64,000 bases of DNA from JAYODW01 sp038116745 (GTDB taxonomy: Bacteria > Pseudomonadota > Gammaproteobacteria > Ga0077536). Position 1 is the stretch's first letter, and each line of letters starts with the position of its first letter. Positions 18,791 through 28,177 of this stretch are shown here, piece after piece. A program made the position numbers and the translations under genes. The notes beneath the pieces are model-generated. The model was not told the origin of the DNA and made no database searches. It worked only from the letters and a program-made list of their open reading frames with translations. The stretch is from contig JAYODW010000028.1 in assembly GCA_038116745.1 (NCBI GenBank), positions 1-64,000 of the forward strand, given 5' to 3'.

Positions 18791-19000
18791 TTCGGTGTTT
18801 TTATATTTTTCAATAGGTTGCTAAGGCGGCGTGTCCAGATCGTGTCTATTCTTCCTGAATGAAATGTGATGCAGCCCGTCGCTCGAAAGACTGCTGCTAC
18901 GAGCAATACAATCAGCTTTATATCGGTACTTGAATAAATATTTCTATAGAAGTGTATTCGGAAAATTCAGGAAATCCGATCCTGTGGCCCTTCCCTCGAC
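18791..19000. other. A+T-rich stretch without a gene
   Basis: About 210 bases, low in G+C compared with both sides, between the tRNA fragment and the toxin gene. Compatible with integrase arm sites or the remains of an excised element. No open frame of note. Confidence 0.4.
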
Positions 19001-19285
19001 GTGCTCCGCGGCTTTCCTTCAGGTGTGAACCGAGAGGTGGAGTACCAGCTCGATCGAGTTCAGCGCGAATTGGAGCCGAATGATTGGAGACCGATGCCGT
19101 CCATTGGATCGGGTGTCCGCGAAATCCGCGTCATGCATGAGGGTCAGTTTCGGGTGATTTACGTGGCAATGTTTGTGAATGCCATCCACGTCCTGCACGC
19201 GTTCCAGAAGAAAACACGGAAAACGAGAAATCAGGATATCGAGACCGCGAAGCAGGCGCTGAGGCGGATCCTGAAAGAGGGATAA
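19001..19285 (+). CDS. RelE/HigB-type (phage Gp49-like) toxin, possibly 5'-shortened
   Basis: 94 residues from GTG 19001. The sequence has the Gp49/HigB pattern VNREVEYQLDRVQRELEPNDW...GVREIRVMHEGQFRVIYVAMF...VLHAFQKKTRKT, a RelE-fold mRNA interferase usually activated when its antitoxin is lost. Family members start ~12 residues earlier; here the frame does extend upstream (..GPSLDV before LRGFP) to a TAG at 18947, but without an ATG, GTG or TTG. Either the GTG is used or the start was lost. An XRE antitoxin follows 4 bases downstream, in the typical toxin-first order. Confidence 0.75.
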   Translation: MLRGFPSGVNREVEYQLDRVQRELEPNDWRPMPSIGSGVREIRVMHEGQFRVIYVAMFVNAIHVLHAFQKKTRKTRNQDIETAKQALRRILKEG

Positions 19286-19289
19286 CGTC

Positions 19290-19568
19290 ATGGGCAAGAA
19301 AGGTCGGTTCACCAGCGTCTGGGATGTCACCGAGGACGATCCGGTGCGTCAGGAACACCTGAAGCTACGCTCTGCGTAGATGATCGAAATCGCGGAACAG
19401 ATCAGAGAAGAGGGCCGGACGCAAAAGCAGGCTGCAGAGGTGCTACATATCACCCAACCGCGGGTCAGTGCTCTACTGAATGGCAAGATCAAAGCGTTTC
19501 GCCTCGGCAGCCTGGTCGATATGGCCCACCGGCTGGGCATGCAGGTTTCGATCAGCGTCGCCGCTTAG
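19290..19568 (+). pseudogene. XRE-family antitoxin interrupted by an in-frame TAG
   Basis: ATG 19290 opens MGKKGRFTSVWDVTEDDPVR...LKLRSA and stops at TAG 19377-19379. The same frame continues from ATG 19380 as MIEIAEQIREEGRTQKQAAEVLHITQPRVSALLNGKI, a complete helix-turn-helix. In intact relatives the two parts are one ~90-residue protein. The ATG right after the stop could allow re-initiation, giving a 62-residue DNA-binding half, so the module might not be dead. It could also be a nonsense mutation or an assembly error. Confidence 0.75.
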
Positions 19569-19714
19569 TTCAACGAAGAAGGATTGGCGATAGGCCAACC
19601 GGTTCTGGCAGGATAATTCAAACTAAACGGCATCCGAGTTCACAATCCGCTTAAACGACGACAGCTGGAAAACATTCAGGCAGAAAGTATCGCCCGGTAA
19701 ACTCAACCATCAAT

Positions 19715-19742
19715 GAAAACGAGGGGGACACCCAACGTGTCC
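19715..19742 (-). terminator. Candidate terminator of the 32.8-19.9 kb operon
   Basis: On the minus strand GGACAC-GTTGG-GTGTCC is followed by CCCTCGTTTTC, a short stem with a modest T-run, about 110 bases past the alcohol dehydrogenase stop. Weak but well placed. Confidence 0.4.
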
Positions 19743-19853
19743 GATGCAGTCGCGTTCTTAAGCCCCCGTTTGTCATCTTTTTCGTTCTTTGTAGTGGTTG
19801 CAGGAAAGTAATCCAATTCGACCAGGAACACTCGACGTAACGACCAACACGCG

Positions 19854-20915
19854 CTAAGGACGTACCAACACCTTGCAAACGCCATCGCGCTTGTCGTTGA
19901 ACATGCTGAACGCGCGGTCGATTTCGGTCAGCTCGAACTCGTGGGTGAACAGATCGTCGACGACGATCTCGCCGCGCTCCAACAATTCGAGTGCAGCGCT
20001 CATCACCGGCTGCACATTCGCGAAGCCGTTCATATGCAAACTGATATCTCGCAGAAACACGTCCGCGAGGTTCAAATTGAAGGTGTCGCTCGTAAATACG
20101 CCAACGGCGCTTATCGTGCCGCCGGGTCTGGTCAGACTGAGGGCGAGGTTCAGGCTATCGGGGCTGCCGACGACCTCAATCACTTTGTCGTAACCGCGTC
20201 CGCCCGTAAGGTCGAGTCCTTGCTCGACCGCACGGTCCGCGCCTGCGTCCAACACCACGGCGCCTTTGCGCTCCGCGCGGATGCGACGCTCGATGCACGG
20301 ATCAAATGCGGCCAGCCGTTCCGGTCGTCGCGCCATCGCCAGATCCAGGCACATCAGGCCGGTTGGTCCGCATCCAACCAGGGCCGCGGTTTCGCCTGCC
20401 CGGATATCCGCCAGGCTGTTGGCAATGATTGCGGTCGGCAAGTTGCATGACAGGGTAACCGCGGCTCTGTCGTCCACGGCCCGCGGTACTTTCATCGCAT
20501 GCGCGTCAGCATGCGGAATGCACATCAGCTCCGCATGCGTGCCGTTCAAATCGCCGAACGCATCACCGAAGCCATAGACCGCTTTGTTCGTCGTTTCGCA
20601 GTGCGCGGTCTGTTCGAGTTCGCACATCGGGCATGCACCGCACGAGCAGGAATAAGCCATCGTAACGCGATCGCCCTGTCGAAACCGCGCGACGCCCGAT
20701 CCGGTTTCCACGACTTCGCCCACGAGTTCGTGCCCGGTTCTCGAATGTCCGGGCCGCATGATGCCATCGAGCGCTCCCCGGTAGATATGCAGATCGGAGC
20801 CGCAGATGGACGTACCGCGCACCCGGACAATGATCTCATGAGGGGCAGATATTTCAGGATCATCCACCGTTTCGGTGCGGATATCCCCGGCACCATGATA
20901 TATCGCGGCTTTCAT
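19854..20915 (-). CDS. Zinc-dependent medium-chain alcohol dehydrogenase
   Basis: 353 residues, full family length. The GroES-like N-terminal domain carries catalytic zinc ligands Cys38 (TSICGSDLH) and His62-Glu63 (TGHELVGEV). A structural-zinc lobe follows with Cys90/92, Cys95, Cys98 and Cys106. The Rossmann half has GCGPTGLM. It oxidises an alcohol with NAD(P), and the glutathione-independent formaldehyde/threonine-dehydrogenase-like branch fits best. Last gene of the tmo-to-ADH series, after a 237-base spacer, so it may also have its own promoter. It could oxidise a hydroxylated product of the monooxygenase; that is inference. Confidence 0.85.
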   Translation of the reverse strand: MKAAIYHGAGDIRTETVDDPEISAPHEIIVRVRGTSICGSDLHIYRGALDGIMRPGHSRTGHELVGEVVETGSGVARFRQGDRVTMAYSCSCGACPMCELEQTAHCETTNKAVYGFGDAFGDLNGTHAELMCIPHADAHAMKVPRAVDDRAAVTLSCNLPTAIIANSLADIRAGETAALVGCGPTGLMCLDLAMARRPERLAAFDPCIERRIRAERKGAVVLDAGADRAVEQGLDLTGGRGYDKVIEVVGSPDSLNLALSLTRPGGTISAVGVFTSDTFNLNLADVFLRDISLHMNGFANVQPVMSAALELLERGEIVVDDLFTHEFELTEIDRAFSMFNDKRDGVCKVLVRP

Positions 20916-21104
20916 GAGGCAACCTGAAATGGAAAAAACCTAAAGCAGTCGTCACCGACCGCCGATTGAGTTAAGCCGAAGAAGCGGTCTGTCATTTCTG
21001 ACGGAAGCCACCGTTCGTGCGACGTCGTAATCGCGCCAACCAACCGGTTGCGAGCCAGCGGCACGCGCGTTTTTGCCGCCGGTGCGCAACCGTAAGGCGG
21101 GCGC

Positions 21105-21140
21105 GGGCGCTCCCGTGCCTCTTTGCACCCGAGAGCGCCC
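21105..21140. other. Inverted repeat between DUF1329 and ADH genes
   Basis: GGGCGCTC...GAGCGCCC with an inner GTGC...GCAC, in the spacer after the DUF1329 stop (21153). No T-run, so it is more likely an mRNA-stabilising or attenuating hairpin than a full terminator. Confidence 0.4.
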
Positions 21141-21152
21141 GTTCCGCTAGCG

Positions 21153-22565
21153 TTACTGGTAATCGCGCAACTGGTCGACGTCGAACTTCTCATCGCCAAC
21201 CAGTTCGCCTCGACCTTCCCACACCGGCTCCATCTCGAGAAAGTTGAATCGCTGGTTGACGAAGTTCGACACGATGACGTAACGCCACTGGGCTTCACCG
21301 TTGGTCGGGCGAAACGCACGGCTGTCATCCCAGATCCGCATCACGTTATCGCGCGGGTCGGTGGTGACGTGGAACTGCATGTAGTAGTTCTCCTTGTCGA
21401 CCCACGTGGTGCGCGTCTTATAGATGTACTTGCCAGTCTTGTCGGTAATCTTGAGTATCCAGACCGGTCGTAATTCCATTTCCACCGATTTCAGGTTGCA
21501 CTTCGTCTCGTCAGTTTCGTAGGCGTCGTAAACATAGCCCACTTCGGGCAGCGCGAGGATGAAGCCTTCACCGACCAGTTCGTAGTCGAATTTGTCCGGG
21601 TCCGTCTTGCCCCAGTACGCGCGCCAGTCGTCCCAGGTGAGCTCGACACCCGAGGCAATCGGGTCCTGCGCGTCGGATCCGGTCAGCACGCGGGTACGGC
21701 GCAGGCTTGGAATGAACACGCGAAAATCATCCTCCTCTCCTGCTTTGGCGTAGCGCTGCCTGACACCCGCGAGACCGCGGATATCAAAAGGTTCGAGGAA
21801 GAAGATCGACCCACCCTCGATGAAGTCATCCTTACCTTCGACGTCGCCCTGCGGCCCGACCAGGGAGCGGCCGTGAAACTTCTGCCACCACAGATCGGCT
21901 TCATAGTAGCGATCGATCTTTGCCCCTGCCCCGCCAGTACAGGCGCCCATTTTGATCGGTTTGAAAAACAGCGTTTCCGTACCCACGGCATGCGAGACAT
22001 AGGACCAGTTCAGTTCCATGCCGTCCTTGGGGTGAAGGAACGGAATGGCATTGGCGGTCTCACCGTTGACGAGAAAATAACTACCGTCCGGGTTGCGGAG
22101 CTCGCCGTTCGCGGCCACGGTCGGAACGAGATTTTTTTCGACCCGGTTCTTCGTCGCTTCGAGCACGGCGCTCGACATGTAATAGGTATTGGTCGGAACG
22201 ATGGTTATCTGGCCGATCGTGCCCCAGTCGGAACTCGTTAGTGCGTCGTAATGCTGTTTTGGCAGGTAGTCCTTCAACCACGGGAAATCCCCGGCGTTCT
22301 CCTTGGTAATCACCAGTCCCGGTTTCAGTTCCGGCGGCAGATCCGCCTTGGCGATAATGTCGTAGGCATCGTAACCGCGTAGATCCTTCCACGCTTTGGC
22401 CAGCGCGACGGCTTCCGGCTTGGAGATTTCATCCACCCATTTCTGGTGATCCGGGTTGCCACTGTTCGCAGCGAAAGCGGCCCAGGCTTCGCGCGCCAGG
22501 TTACCCTCGGCTAAGGCCCCGGAACCTACGGTGCAGCACACTAAAAAAAGTAGAAATCGTTTCAT
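21153..22565 (-). CDS. DUF1329 family periplasmic/outer-membrane protein
   Basis: 470 residues with a signal peptide (MKRFLLFLVCCTVGSGALA). The mature protein has the DUF1329 layout: an N-terminal 'NPDHQKWVDEISKPEAVALAKAWKDLRGY' stretch, then a LolA/LppX-like half (TRTTWVDKENYYMQFHVTTDPRDN). That fold binds hydrophobic molecules. The gene almost always travels with DUF1302, MMPL and YCF48-type genes near aromatic, steroid or alkane catabolic operons; all three are present here. Probably helps move a hydrophobic substrate or product across the envelope. No biochemical function is firmly established for the family. Confidence 0.85.
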   Translation of the reverse strand: MKRFLLFLVCCTVGSGALAEGNLAREAWAAFAANSGNPDHQKWVDEISKPEAVALAKAWKDLRGYDAYDIIAKADLPPELKPGLVITKENAGDFPWLKDYLPKQHYDALTSSDWGTIGQITIVPTNTYYMSSAVLEATKNRVEKNLVPTVAANGELRNPDGSYFLVNGETANAIPFLHPKDGMELNWSYVSHAVGTETLFFKPIKMGACTGGAGAKIDRYYEADLWWQKFHGRSLVGPQGDVEGKDDFIEGGSIFFLEPFDIRGLAGVRQRYAKAGEEDDFRVFIPSLRRTRVLTGSDAQDPIASGVELTWDDWRAYWGKTDPDKFDYELVGEGFILALPEVGYVYDAYETDETKCNLKSVEMELRPVWILKITDKTGKYIYKTRTTWVDKENYYMQFHVTTDPRDNVMRIWDDSRAFRPTNGEAQWRYVIVSNFVNQRFNFLEMEPVWEGRGELVGDEKFDVDQLRDYQ

Positions 22566-22624
22566 GTTGGTGTCCCTCTTTGCCGATCACTGTGCCGATC
22601 GGAACGAAATTTAAGCTGATTCTC

Positions 22625-24550
22625 TTAGAACTGATACGTAATGGAAAACTCGACGTAGTCGGAACGGTCCAGAATGCCGATCGGCGCGTTTTCTCCCTGT
22701 CCGTCAAAGAACATCCATTCGAGACGCGGGCGCCAGTTATTCCCGAAGAACTGGAAGTCGATGCGCTGACGGTAGAACGTACCCTGGTTATCAAAGTCGC
22801 GAATGAACAGGCCTTCGAATATCAGACGCTCGTTGATGATCGGCATGCTCCACAGAAAGGTGATGAACTGGTGGTTGTCCTTCACCGTGTCGAAACCATA
22901 CGGCGCTTGCTGTAAGAGTCCCTTCTCGGCATCCATGGTGTGGATGTTGAAAAACTGGAAGCTCGTAAAAATCGATTTCTGCTGGGTCTCCCATCCCGGT
23001 ACCCAGAGCGGGTAATCGAACCCGAGCATGGTGGAAAGCACATTGCTTCGCTCAATCGCATCGTCAGGATTGACCACCAGAGCATTTGACCCGCTCACGA
23101 CTGCGCCGGGAATGAAGGGATCCCTTGCGACGAAGCGGTTGAACGGCTTGGAAAATTCAAACGCGGCCTCGACGCGCATAGTCGGTGAGGTTTGCTTCGG
23201 ACCGAATTTGAACTCGCTCATGTCGCGGGCAAAACTCAATCCAACCATTTTCTGCCGATAGTCGAAATCCAGATCGAAGTTGACGTTCACCGAGCACGGA
23301 AGGTCGGTTGGCGCGCCCGGCCCGAACACCGGATCGATGCAGTTCGGCAACGCTCCGCCGCTTAACGCCGCGAGTGGCGCCAGGCCGCCGGCCGACAACG
23401 GGAACGCAATCGGCGCACCTGCGCCCACGCTGCGCAGCCATGTCAGGTAACCGCCCGGAGGTGCATGGATCGCGCCGACGGTCGTTGCGAGGTCGAGCGG
23501 TACGACCGCGGCTGCAAGGTTCTCGTTGTTCAGCGGATGGCCGACGACGATGTTCGCCCCTGTCATTTTGACTACGGGTAAGTCCTGCTGCCCATAAAAA
23601 GCGTTCAGCGTCCATTCGCCGCCAAGCGCGTCGAATTTCAGCCGCGCCGAATACTCCGCATCGTCGAAACTCAGATCGGCATCCGGAGGCGCGACCTCGC
23701 GCAGGTTCGCACCGATGCCGACCAGGCCAAGTCCCGATACCGGATCCCGCAACTGCGGAAATGGCAACCCGAATATACCGCCGGACGTCCGATCGCTCGG
23801 CGTAGGATTATTAATCACGAAGCGCGAGTGATGGACTTCAGGGACAAAATTGAACTCGAGCGTCGGCCGTTTCATGCCAAGGAATTCGAACGGAGCGGCG
23901 ATGCCGAGTTTGCGAAAATTGAAGTCTGTGGACACCATCCAGGCCTGGACCCGCAATTCGTCCGAGTCCCGAAACGCGAACCGTTCGCGCAGGTCTTGCG
24001 CATGCAACACATCGAGTAGTCGCAATCCATCCGACTGTCCCCAACCGCGCTGGAACTTGCCGGCCTTGACGGTGAATCGGTTTTTCGAATCCCGATATTT
24101 GATCGACAGTTCACGCATCACTTCATCAAAATCATCAAACCGTCGAATCTGGTTGGATGGTGCGCAGAATGGGTCAGCCAGGCTGCCGGCGCAGTTGCTG
24201 GTATGCAGCCGGAAGGGCAGACGCCCGTTGAACCCGGCTGAGGTTGGATCCTGCAGACCCAGGCCGGTATTGAAGTCGTCACCAATCTGTGGCGCCCAGT
24301 CGGCGCGCCACCAGGCGTTGGCGATGAACGTCCAGTTGCGGCTGGGGCGGTACGAAAACTTGAGTTCTGCCGTCGTATTGGTTGGCCCCAGCGCGGTACC
24401 GTCAGCGACGTCATACGCGACACTGGTGCCCTGCTTGACGCGACCGTGCAAGGCCCAGTCCTTGCCAGACCAACCGGAGAATCCCAATGCTGGTAGCGCC
24501 GTTATCAGGATTATCAGCGCCAGCACCCCCTGCCGGATCGTTAAACTCAT
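22625..24550 (-). CDS. DUF1302 family outer-membrane beta-barrel protein
   Basis: 641 residues. ATG 24550 follows AAGGAGAGACAAA, an excellent ribosome site, and opens a signal peptide (MSLTIRQGVLALIILITALPALG). The mature sequence alternates short hydrophobic and polar strands, with aromatic girdles and a C-terminal ...VEFSITYQF, ending in Phe as outer-membrane barrels do. Pfam DUF1302 proteins are predicted porin-like channels found with DUF1329 partners. The next gene, DUF1329, starts 59 bases downstream on the same strand. Confidence 0.85.
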   Translation of the reverse strand: MSLTIRQGVLALIILITALPALGFSGWSGKDWALHGRVKQGTSVAYDVADGTALGPTNTTAELKFSYRPSRNWTFIANAWWRADWAPQIGDDFNTGLGLQDPTSAGFNGRLPFRLHTSNCAGSLADPFCAPSNQIRRFDDFDEVMRELSIKYRDSKNRFTVKAGKFQRGWGQSDGLRLLDVLHAQDLRERFAFRDSDELRVQAWMVSTDFNFRKLGIAAPFEFLGMKRPTLEFNFVPEVHHSRFVINNPTPSDRTSGGIFGLPFPQLRDPVSGLGLVGIGANLREVAPPDADLSFDDAEYSARLKFDALGGEWTLNAFYGQQDLPVVKMTGANIVVGHPLNNENLAAAVVPLDLATTVGAIHAPPGGYLTWLRSVGAGAPIAFPLSAGGLAPLAALSGGALPNCIDPVFGPGAPTDLPCSVNVNFDLDFDYRQKMVGLSFARDMSEFKFGPKQTSPTMRVEAAFEFSKPFNRFVARDPFIPGAVVSGSNALVVNPDDAIERSNVLSTMLGFDYPLWVPGWETQQKSIFTSFQFFNIHTMDAEKGLLQQAPYGFDTVKDNHQFITFLWSMPIINERLIFEGLFIRDFDNQGTFYRQRIDFQFFGNNWRPRLEWMFFDGQGENAPIGILDRSDYVEFSITYQF

Positions 24551-24629
24551 TTTGTCTCTCCTTAAATGCTTGCCCAATGGTGCAAGCAACTCTGAATACT
24601 TCTTTTCAATACGTTGATTTTTTATATAT

Positions 24630-27020
24630 TCAAACCGTCATGCTGCCCGCAGGCGCGCCCCCCCGGTCACCCGTCAGCCGCGCGGGTGCAGCGCCGTCCG
24701 AATGGTCGGAAGGCGCCGCCCGAGCGGGGAATACGGCACGCGGGCGCAGCACTGCGAACGCCGCCGGCACGAACAACAGCGAACCGAGCAGGTTCATCGC
24801 AAGCACGAGTCCCAGCAGCAAGCCCATTTCGGCCTGGAAACGCAGCGGCGACAGGAACGCCCACGGGATGAGTGGCGCAATCATGGTTACCGCGGTCACG
24901 AAAATCGCGTTACCGGCAGAGCCCAGTGCCGCGTGGATAGCTTCCTCGACGTCGCCCAGTCGGCGAAACTCCTCCTTGATTCGATCAACCATGTAAATGC
25001 CGTAATCGACACCGAGCCCCACCCCGAGCGCCGCCAGTGGCAGCGTACTGACATTGAGTCCCACGCCTTTCCAGGCCATGAACGCATAGGTCAGGAAATT
25101 GGCCGTGGCGAGACTGAGCAACAGGATGAGTACGGTGCCAATCGAGCGGTAATACAGCAGGATGCATAGCGCAATGACGATGACGATCGCGGTCATGGTC
25201 TTGACATTGCTGTGCCGGATCTCGGCGTTGAGTGCCTCGACGATGCCAATCTGTCCGCCGCTGTATAGAAATGCCGCCTTCGACAGGTTGCCGCCCTCAG
25301 ACTCGAAGAACGCATCCAGTGCGTCGGTCAGGGCTGCAATGGTTGGTACGCTGTGATCCTCTACAAAAGTCGAAATGTTGCCGATTTCCCACGTGTTATT
25401 GGTGAAAGCGGCGAAATCACCGGGCTCTCCACGGGAGCGGAACATGTAGATGTCGAAACCCACTTCTTCGGCGGAGTCCGGGATGATCTCGTAGGACGGG
25501 TCACCCTCGTAGAGGACCGAATTAATGAGTTTGATCACCGGCACCAGGCTCTGTGACGGGCGTGCCTCGGCGACGTGCTCGTAAATGTAGCGATCGAGCG
25601 CCTCGGTGGTGTGATAAACCGCCGGGTCCAGCATGGTGTTCTCGTCGCCCTCGATGTACACCTGCAGCACATCCGTCCCGAGGCGCGAATAGCGGGTATT
25701 GATCGATTCGACATCCTGATTAAAACGCGAGTCGGGCCACAGGATGGCGCTGCCCTTGGTGTCACCAACCTGTAGATTGGTGGCGTAGAACATGCCACTC
25801 AGGAGCAGCACAATAGTAATCCCGACCGCCATGTACTTGTGATCTTCGAGCTGGATGACACCACCCCAGATCCGCTCCACCACGCGCGACCCGCGGCGAT
25901 GCCGGCGCGGCTTCGGCAGCAGGCACAGGAGCGCCGTAGAAAACACCAGCGCCGGCGCTATCGACAACAGCCAGATACCGCAGATGACCGCCAGTGATTG
26001 GATGCTCGGAATTCGCGCCAGCCCAAGCACGCCGAAACCCGCAGCATCGGTGACGATGGCGGCCGTACTCGGGATGAGAAGCACGCCAAGCGCGAGCCGC
26101 GAACAGTCACGAAATCCATGCTCGCCCTGCTCGACGTTTTCCAGCACCCGCGATGTCAGCTGCACCCCGTGCGAGAGTACGATGGCGAAAATAAACGCGG
26201 GCAGGAGGATCAACAGCGGGTCAAGGTTGTAGCCAACGTAACCCATTGCACCGAGGCCCCACAGCGTCGCGACGCCCGCCGTGAAGATCGGGACAAGGAC
26301 ACCAATCCAAGTGTGAAAGTACAGGAACAGGATGATGGCGACGATGCCAAGCGAGACCGCCAGGATCTTGTAAACCTCATCGAGCGACTGGTAGATGTAT
26401 CCGAGCAGCACCGGTCGGCCGACGATATGGATCGATGTGGTTTCATCTTCCTCCGCAGCGCGCAACCCCTTCAGGAAGCTGAGCACCGCTGAGAAATCGG
26501 CGGTGTCATTGAAATCGGCAATGATCATCGCTGAACGTTCGTCGTCAGAGACGAGAAAACCGCGGTACTGATTGTTTACCCCACGGCGAAAGGTCGCCAT
26601 CTCTTCCGGGGTGGTCGGCAGATCGGGCCACATGATCGCGTTGATCTCGACCCTGCCGCCGCCGCCGCTCACCGCCTTGGTCTTGCGTAAAGCGAGATTC
26701 TGATTGAGATGGCGAATGCTCTCGGGGTGGTAGTAGATATCGTCGGCGATACGTTTGTATTTCTGCAGGAATTCGAGCGAGTAGATTGATTCTGCTGTCG
26801 TGCGGACTTCGACCAGGGTGGTGTTGGCGCCGCCGAACTGGGCGCCGAAACGCTGTACGAGTTCGACGTTGTGCGAGTCGAGGGGCATCATCTCTTCGAG
26901 CACGACGTCAAAGGACAAACCACGCACGGCGAAATACCCGGGAATGGTCGTCAGCGCGGTCATCAACAGAAACACGAGCAGCGGGCGCCGCGCGATGAAC
27001 GCAGCCAGGCGATGATTCAT
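24630..27020 (-). CDS. MMPL/RND-superfamily inner-membrane transporter
   Basis: 796 residues. One N-terminal membrane helix (RPLLVFLLMTALTTIPGYFAV) is followed by a large periplasmic loop, a cluster of five helices (from ~residue 220), a second periplasmic loop and a second cluster (from ~residue 620), ending in a short Pro/Arg/Ala-rich tail. This is the duplicated RND layout of HpnN/MmpL-like lipid or hydrophobe exporters. The start overlaps the YCF48 stop by 4 bases (ATGA). No periplasmic adaptor gene is nearby. In this gene set it probably works with DUF1302, DUF1329 and the YCF48 protein; direction of transport is unknown. Confidence 0.88.
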   Translation of the reverse strand: MNHRLAAFIARRPLLVFLLMTALTTIPGYFAVRGLSFDVVLEEMMPLDSHNVELVQRFGAQFGGANTTLVEVRTTAESIYSLEFLQKYKRIADDIYYHPESIRHLNQNLALRKTKAVSGGGGRVEINAIMWPDLPTTPEEMATFRRGVNNQYRGFLVSDDERSAMIIADFNDTADFSAVLSFLKGLRAAEEDETTSIHIVGRPVLLGYIYQSLDEVYKILAVSLGIVAIILFLYFHTWIGVLVPIFTAGVATLWGLGAMGYVGYNLDPLLILLPAFIFAIVLSHGVQLTSRVLENVEQGEHGFRDCSRLALGVLLIPSTAAIVTDAAGFGVLGLARIPSIQSLAVICGIWLLSIAPALVFSTALLCLLPKPRRHRRGSRVVERIWGGVIQLEDHKYMAVGITIVLLLSGMFYATNLQVGDTKGSAILWPDSRFNQDVESINTRYSRLGTDVLQVYIEGDENTMLDPAVYHTTEALDRYIYEHVAEARPSQSLVPVIKLINSVLYEGDPSYEIIPDSAEEVGFDIYMFRSRGEPGDFAAFTNNTWEIGNISTFVEDHSVPTIAALTDALDAFFESEGGNLSKAAFLYSGGQIGIVEALNAEIRHSNVKTMTAIVIVIALCILLYYRSIGTVLILLLSLATANFLTYAFMAWKGVGLNVSTLPLAALGVGLGVDYGIYMVDRIKEEFRRLGDVEEAIHAALGSAGNAIFVTAVTMIAPLIPWAFLSPLRFQAEMGLLLGLVLAMNLLGSLLFVPAAFAVLRPRAVFPARAAPSDHSDGAAPARLTGDRGGAPAGSMTV

Positions 27021-28156
27021 GGCCGAGTTCCCTTTGCCTGGCGACTTCCGGCGGCGATACGAATGGTGTCGCTGCGCCCGAGCGCCCCGCGCAGGCCGAC
27101 CGCACCCGTTTCATCGTCCAACTGGCCGCCGGCGATAATGCCGCGGATACCAACCAGGAATAACTGGCCGTCGCTGGTCACCTCCGCACCAGCGAACCAG
27201 GTGAACGGTAGTTGAATACTGTCATCCACGGTGACAGGCGTCACCGCGTCACCGTCCGTCAGGCGCAGGACTGCCCGCCCGGTGGCGACCGCGCGACCGT
27301 TACCCGCGTCGGCGACGGCGAAAAAATGTTCCGTCGTCATGGTCGCGAGCGCGCGGGCGGTATAGGGCGCAGCCGCTGCCGCGTCGCCCCCGGGCGCGTC
27401 CGGTTCGGCCGCGTGGGGCGAGGCCCCGCGGGCGGCGGTCGGTTCCAGTCGCACCAGCGTGCCGTCCAGCCCGCCGGCCAGAAACACACCGTCACCGAGA
27501 TGCGCCAGCGAGAGGAGCGTTTTCTTGGTCCCGGCGTCGAACACCTGCCAGGTCGCGCCGCCGTTCTCGGTGTAAGCCGCGACACCAAATTCTCCGACCA
27601 GCATGGCGCGGGAGGCATCGATCGCGCTCACTGCATGCAGGCGCGGCAGGTCCCGGCCCGTGAACCCGGTAAGCTGCTGCGGCTGCCACGTGCTGCCGCC
27701 GTCGACGGTGGCGAGGATGGTCGCCTCGTGGCCCACGACCCAGCCGCGATTACCATCCACGAAGGTGACGTCGCGCAGATAGGTGTTCTGTTGCTGCGTC
27801 TGCACCTGCCACGTGGCGCCGCTGTCGGACGTGTGCAGGACGCTTCCCCTGTGACCAACGGCCCAGCCGTGTTGCGTGTCGACGAAAGCGATGCGACGGA
27901 GCAGCTCGTTGACGCCGACCTGGCTCCAGACCCAGTTTTCTCCACCGTCGTCGGTGCGGAGCACGGTGCCCGCATAGCCAGAAATAAAGCCGACATCCGC
28001 GGTCGGAAAATCCACGCCGAACAGGTTGTCGGGCCACAATCGAACGCGTTCATCGGCGTCAAACGCCAGCGCAACAGCCGGACAGCTGACTGCCGCCCAA
28101 ATCAGCCCTTGCCGCAGCAGCCTTCTGACTGCCGATGTGGGTTTATCCTTGGGCAT
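27017..28156 (-). CDS. YCF48/BNR-repeat periplasmic protein
   Basis: 379 residues, with a signal peptide (...IWAAVSCPAVALAFDAD). Repeats of the BNR / sialidase-like Asp-box type are visible: LRTDDGGENWVW, LHTSDSGATWQV, LATVDGGSTWQP, YTENGGATWQV, each followed by a 'GWAVG' or 'GWVVG' strand. The fold is a beta-propeller like HCF136/Ycf48, an assembly factor. 21 bases separate it from tmoF, and it overlaps the MMPL gene, so it is translated with them. Likely an accessory or assembly factor of the transporter; the specific role is unknown. Confidence 0.85.
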   Translation of the reverse strand: MPKDKPTSAVRRLLRQGLIWAAVSCPAVALAFDADERVRLWPDNLFGVDFPTADVGFISGYAGTVLRTDDGGENWVWSQVGVNELLRRIAFVDTQHGWAVGHRGSVLHTSDSGATWQVQTQQQNTYLRDVTFVDGNRGWVVGHEATILATVDGGSTWQPQQLTGFTGRDLPRLHAVSAIDASRAMLVGEFGVAAYTENGGATWQVFDAGTKKTLLSLAHLGDGVFLAGGLDGTLVRLEPTAARGASPHAAEPDAPGGDAAAAAPYTARALATMTTEHFFAVADAGNGRAVATGRAVLRLTDGDAVTPVTVDDSIQLPFTWFAGAEVTSDGQLFLVGIRGIIAGGQLDDETGAVGLRGALGRSDTIRIAAGSRQAKGTRP

Positions 28157-28177
28157 TGAGAATGTTCGTCGTTGTAA

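Noticed and set aside
18766..18860. A complete tRNA gene
   Set aside because: Only the T-arm side and acceptor 3' end are present; sequence upstream does not give D or anticodon arms, and the T-stem is mismatched.
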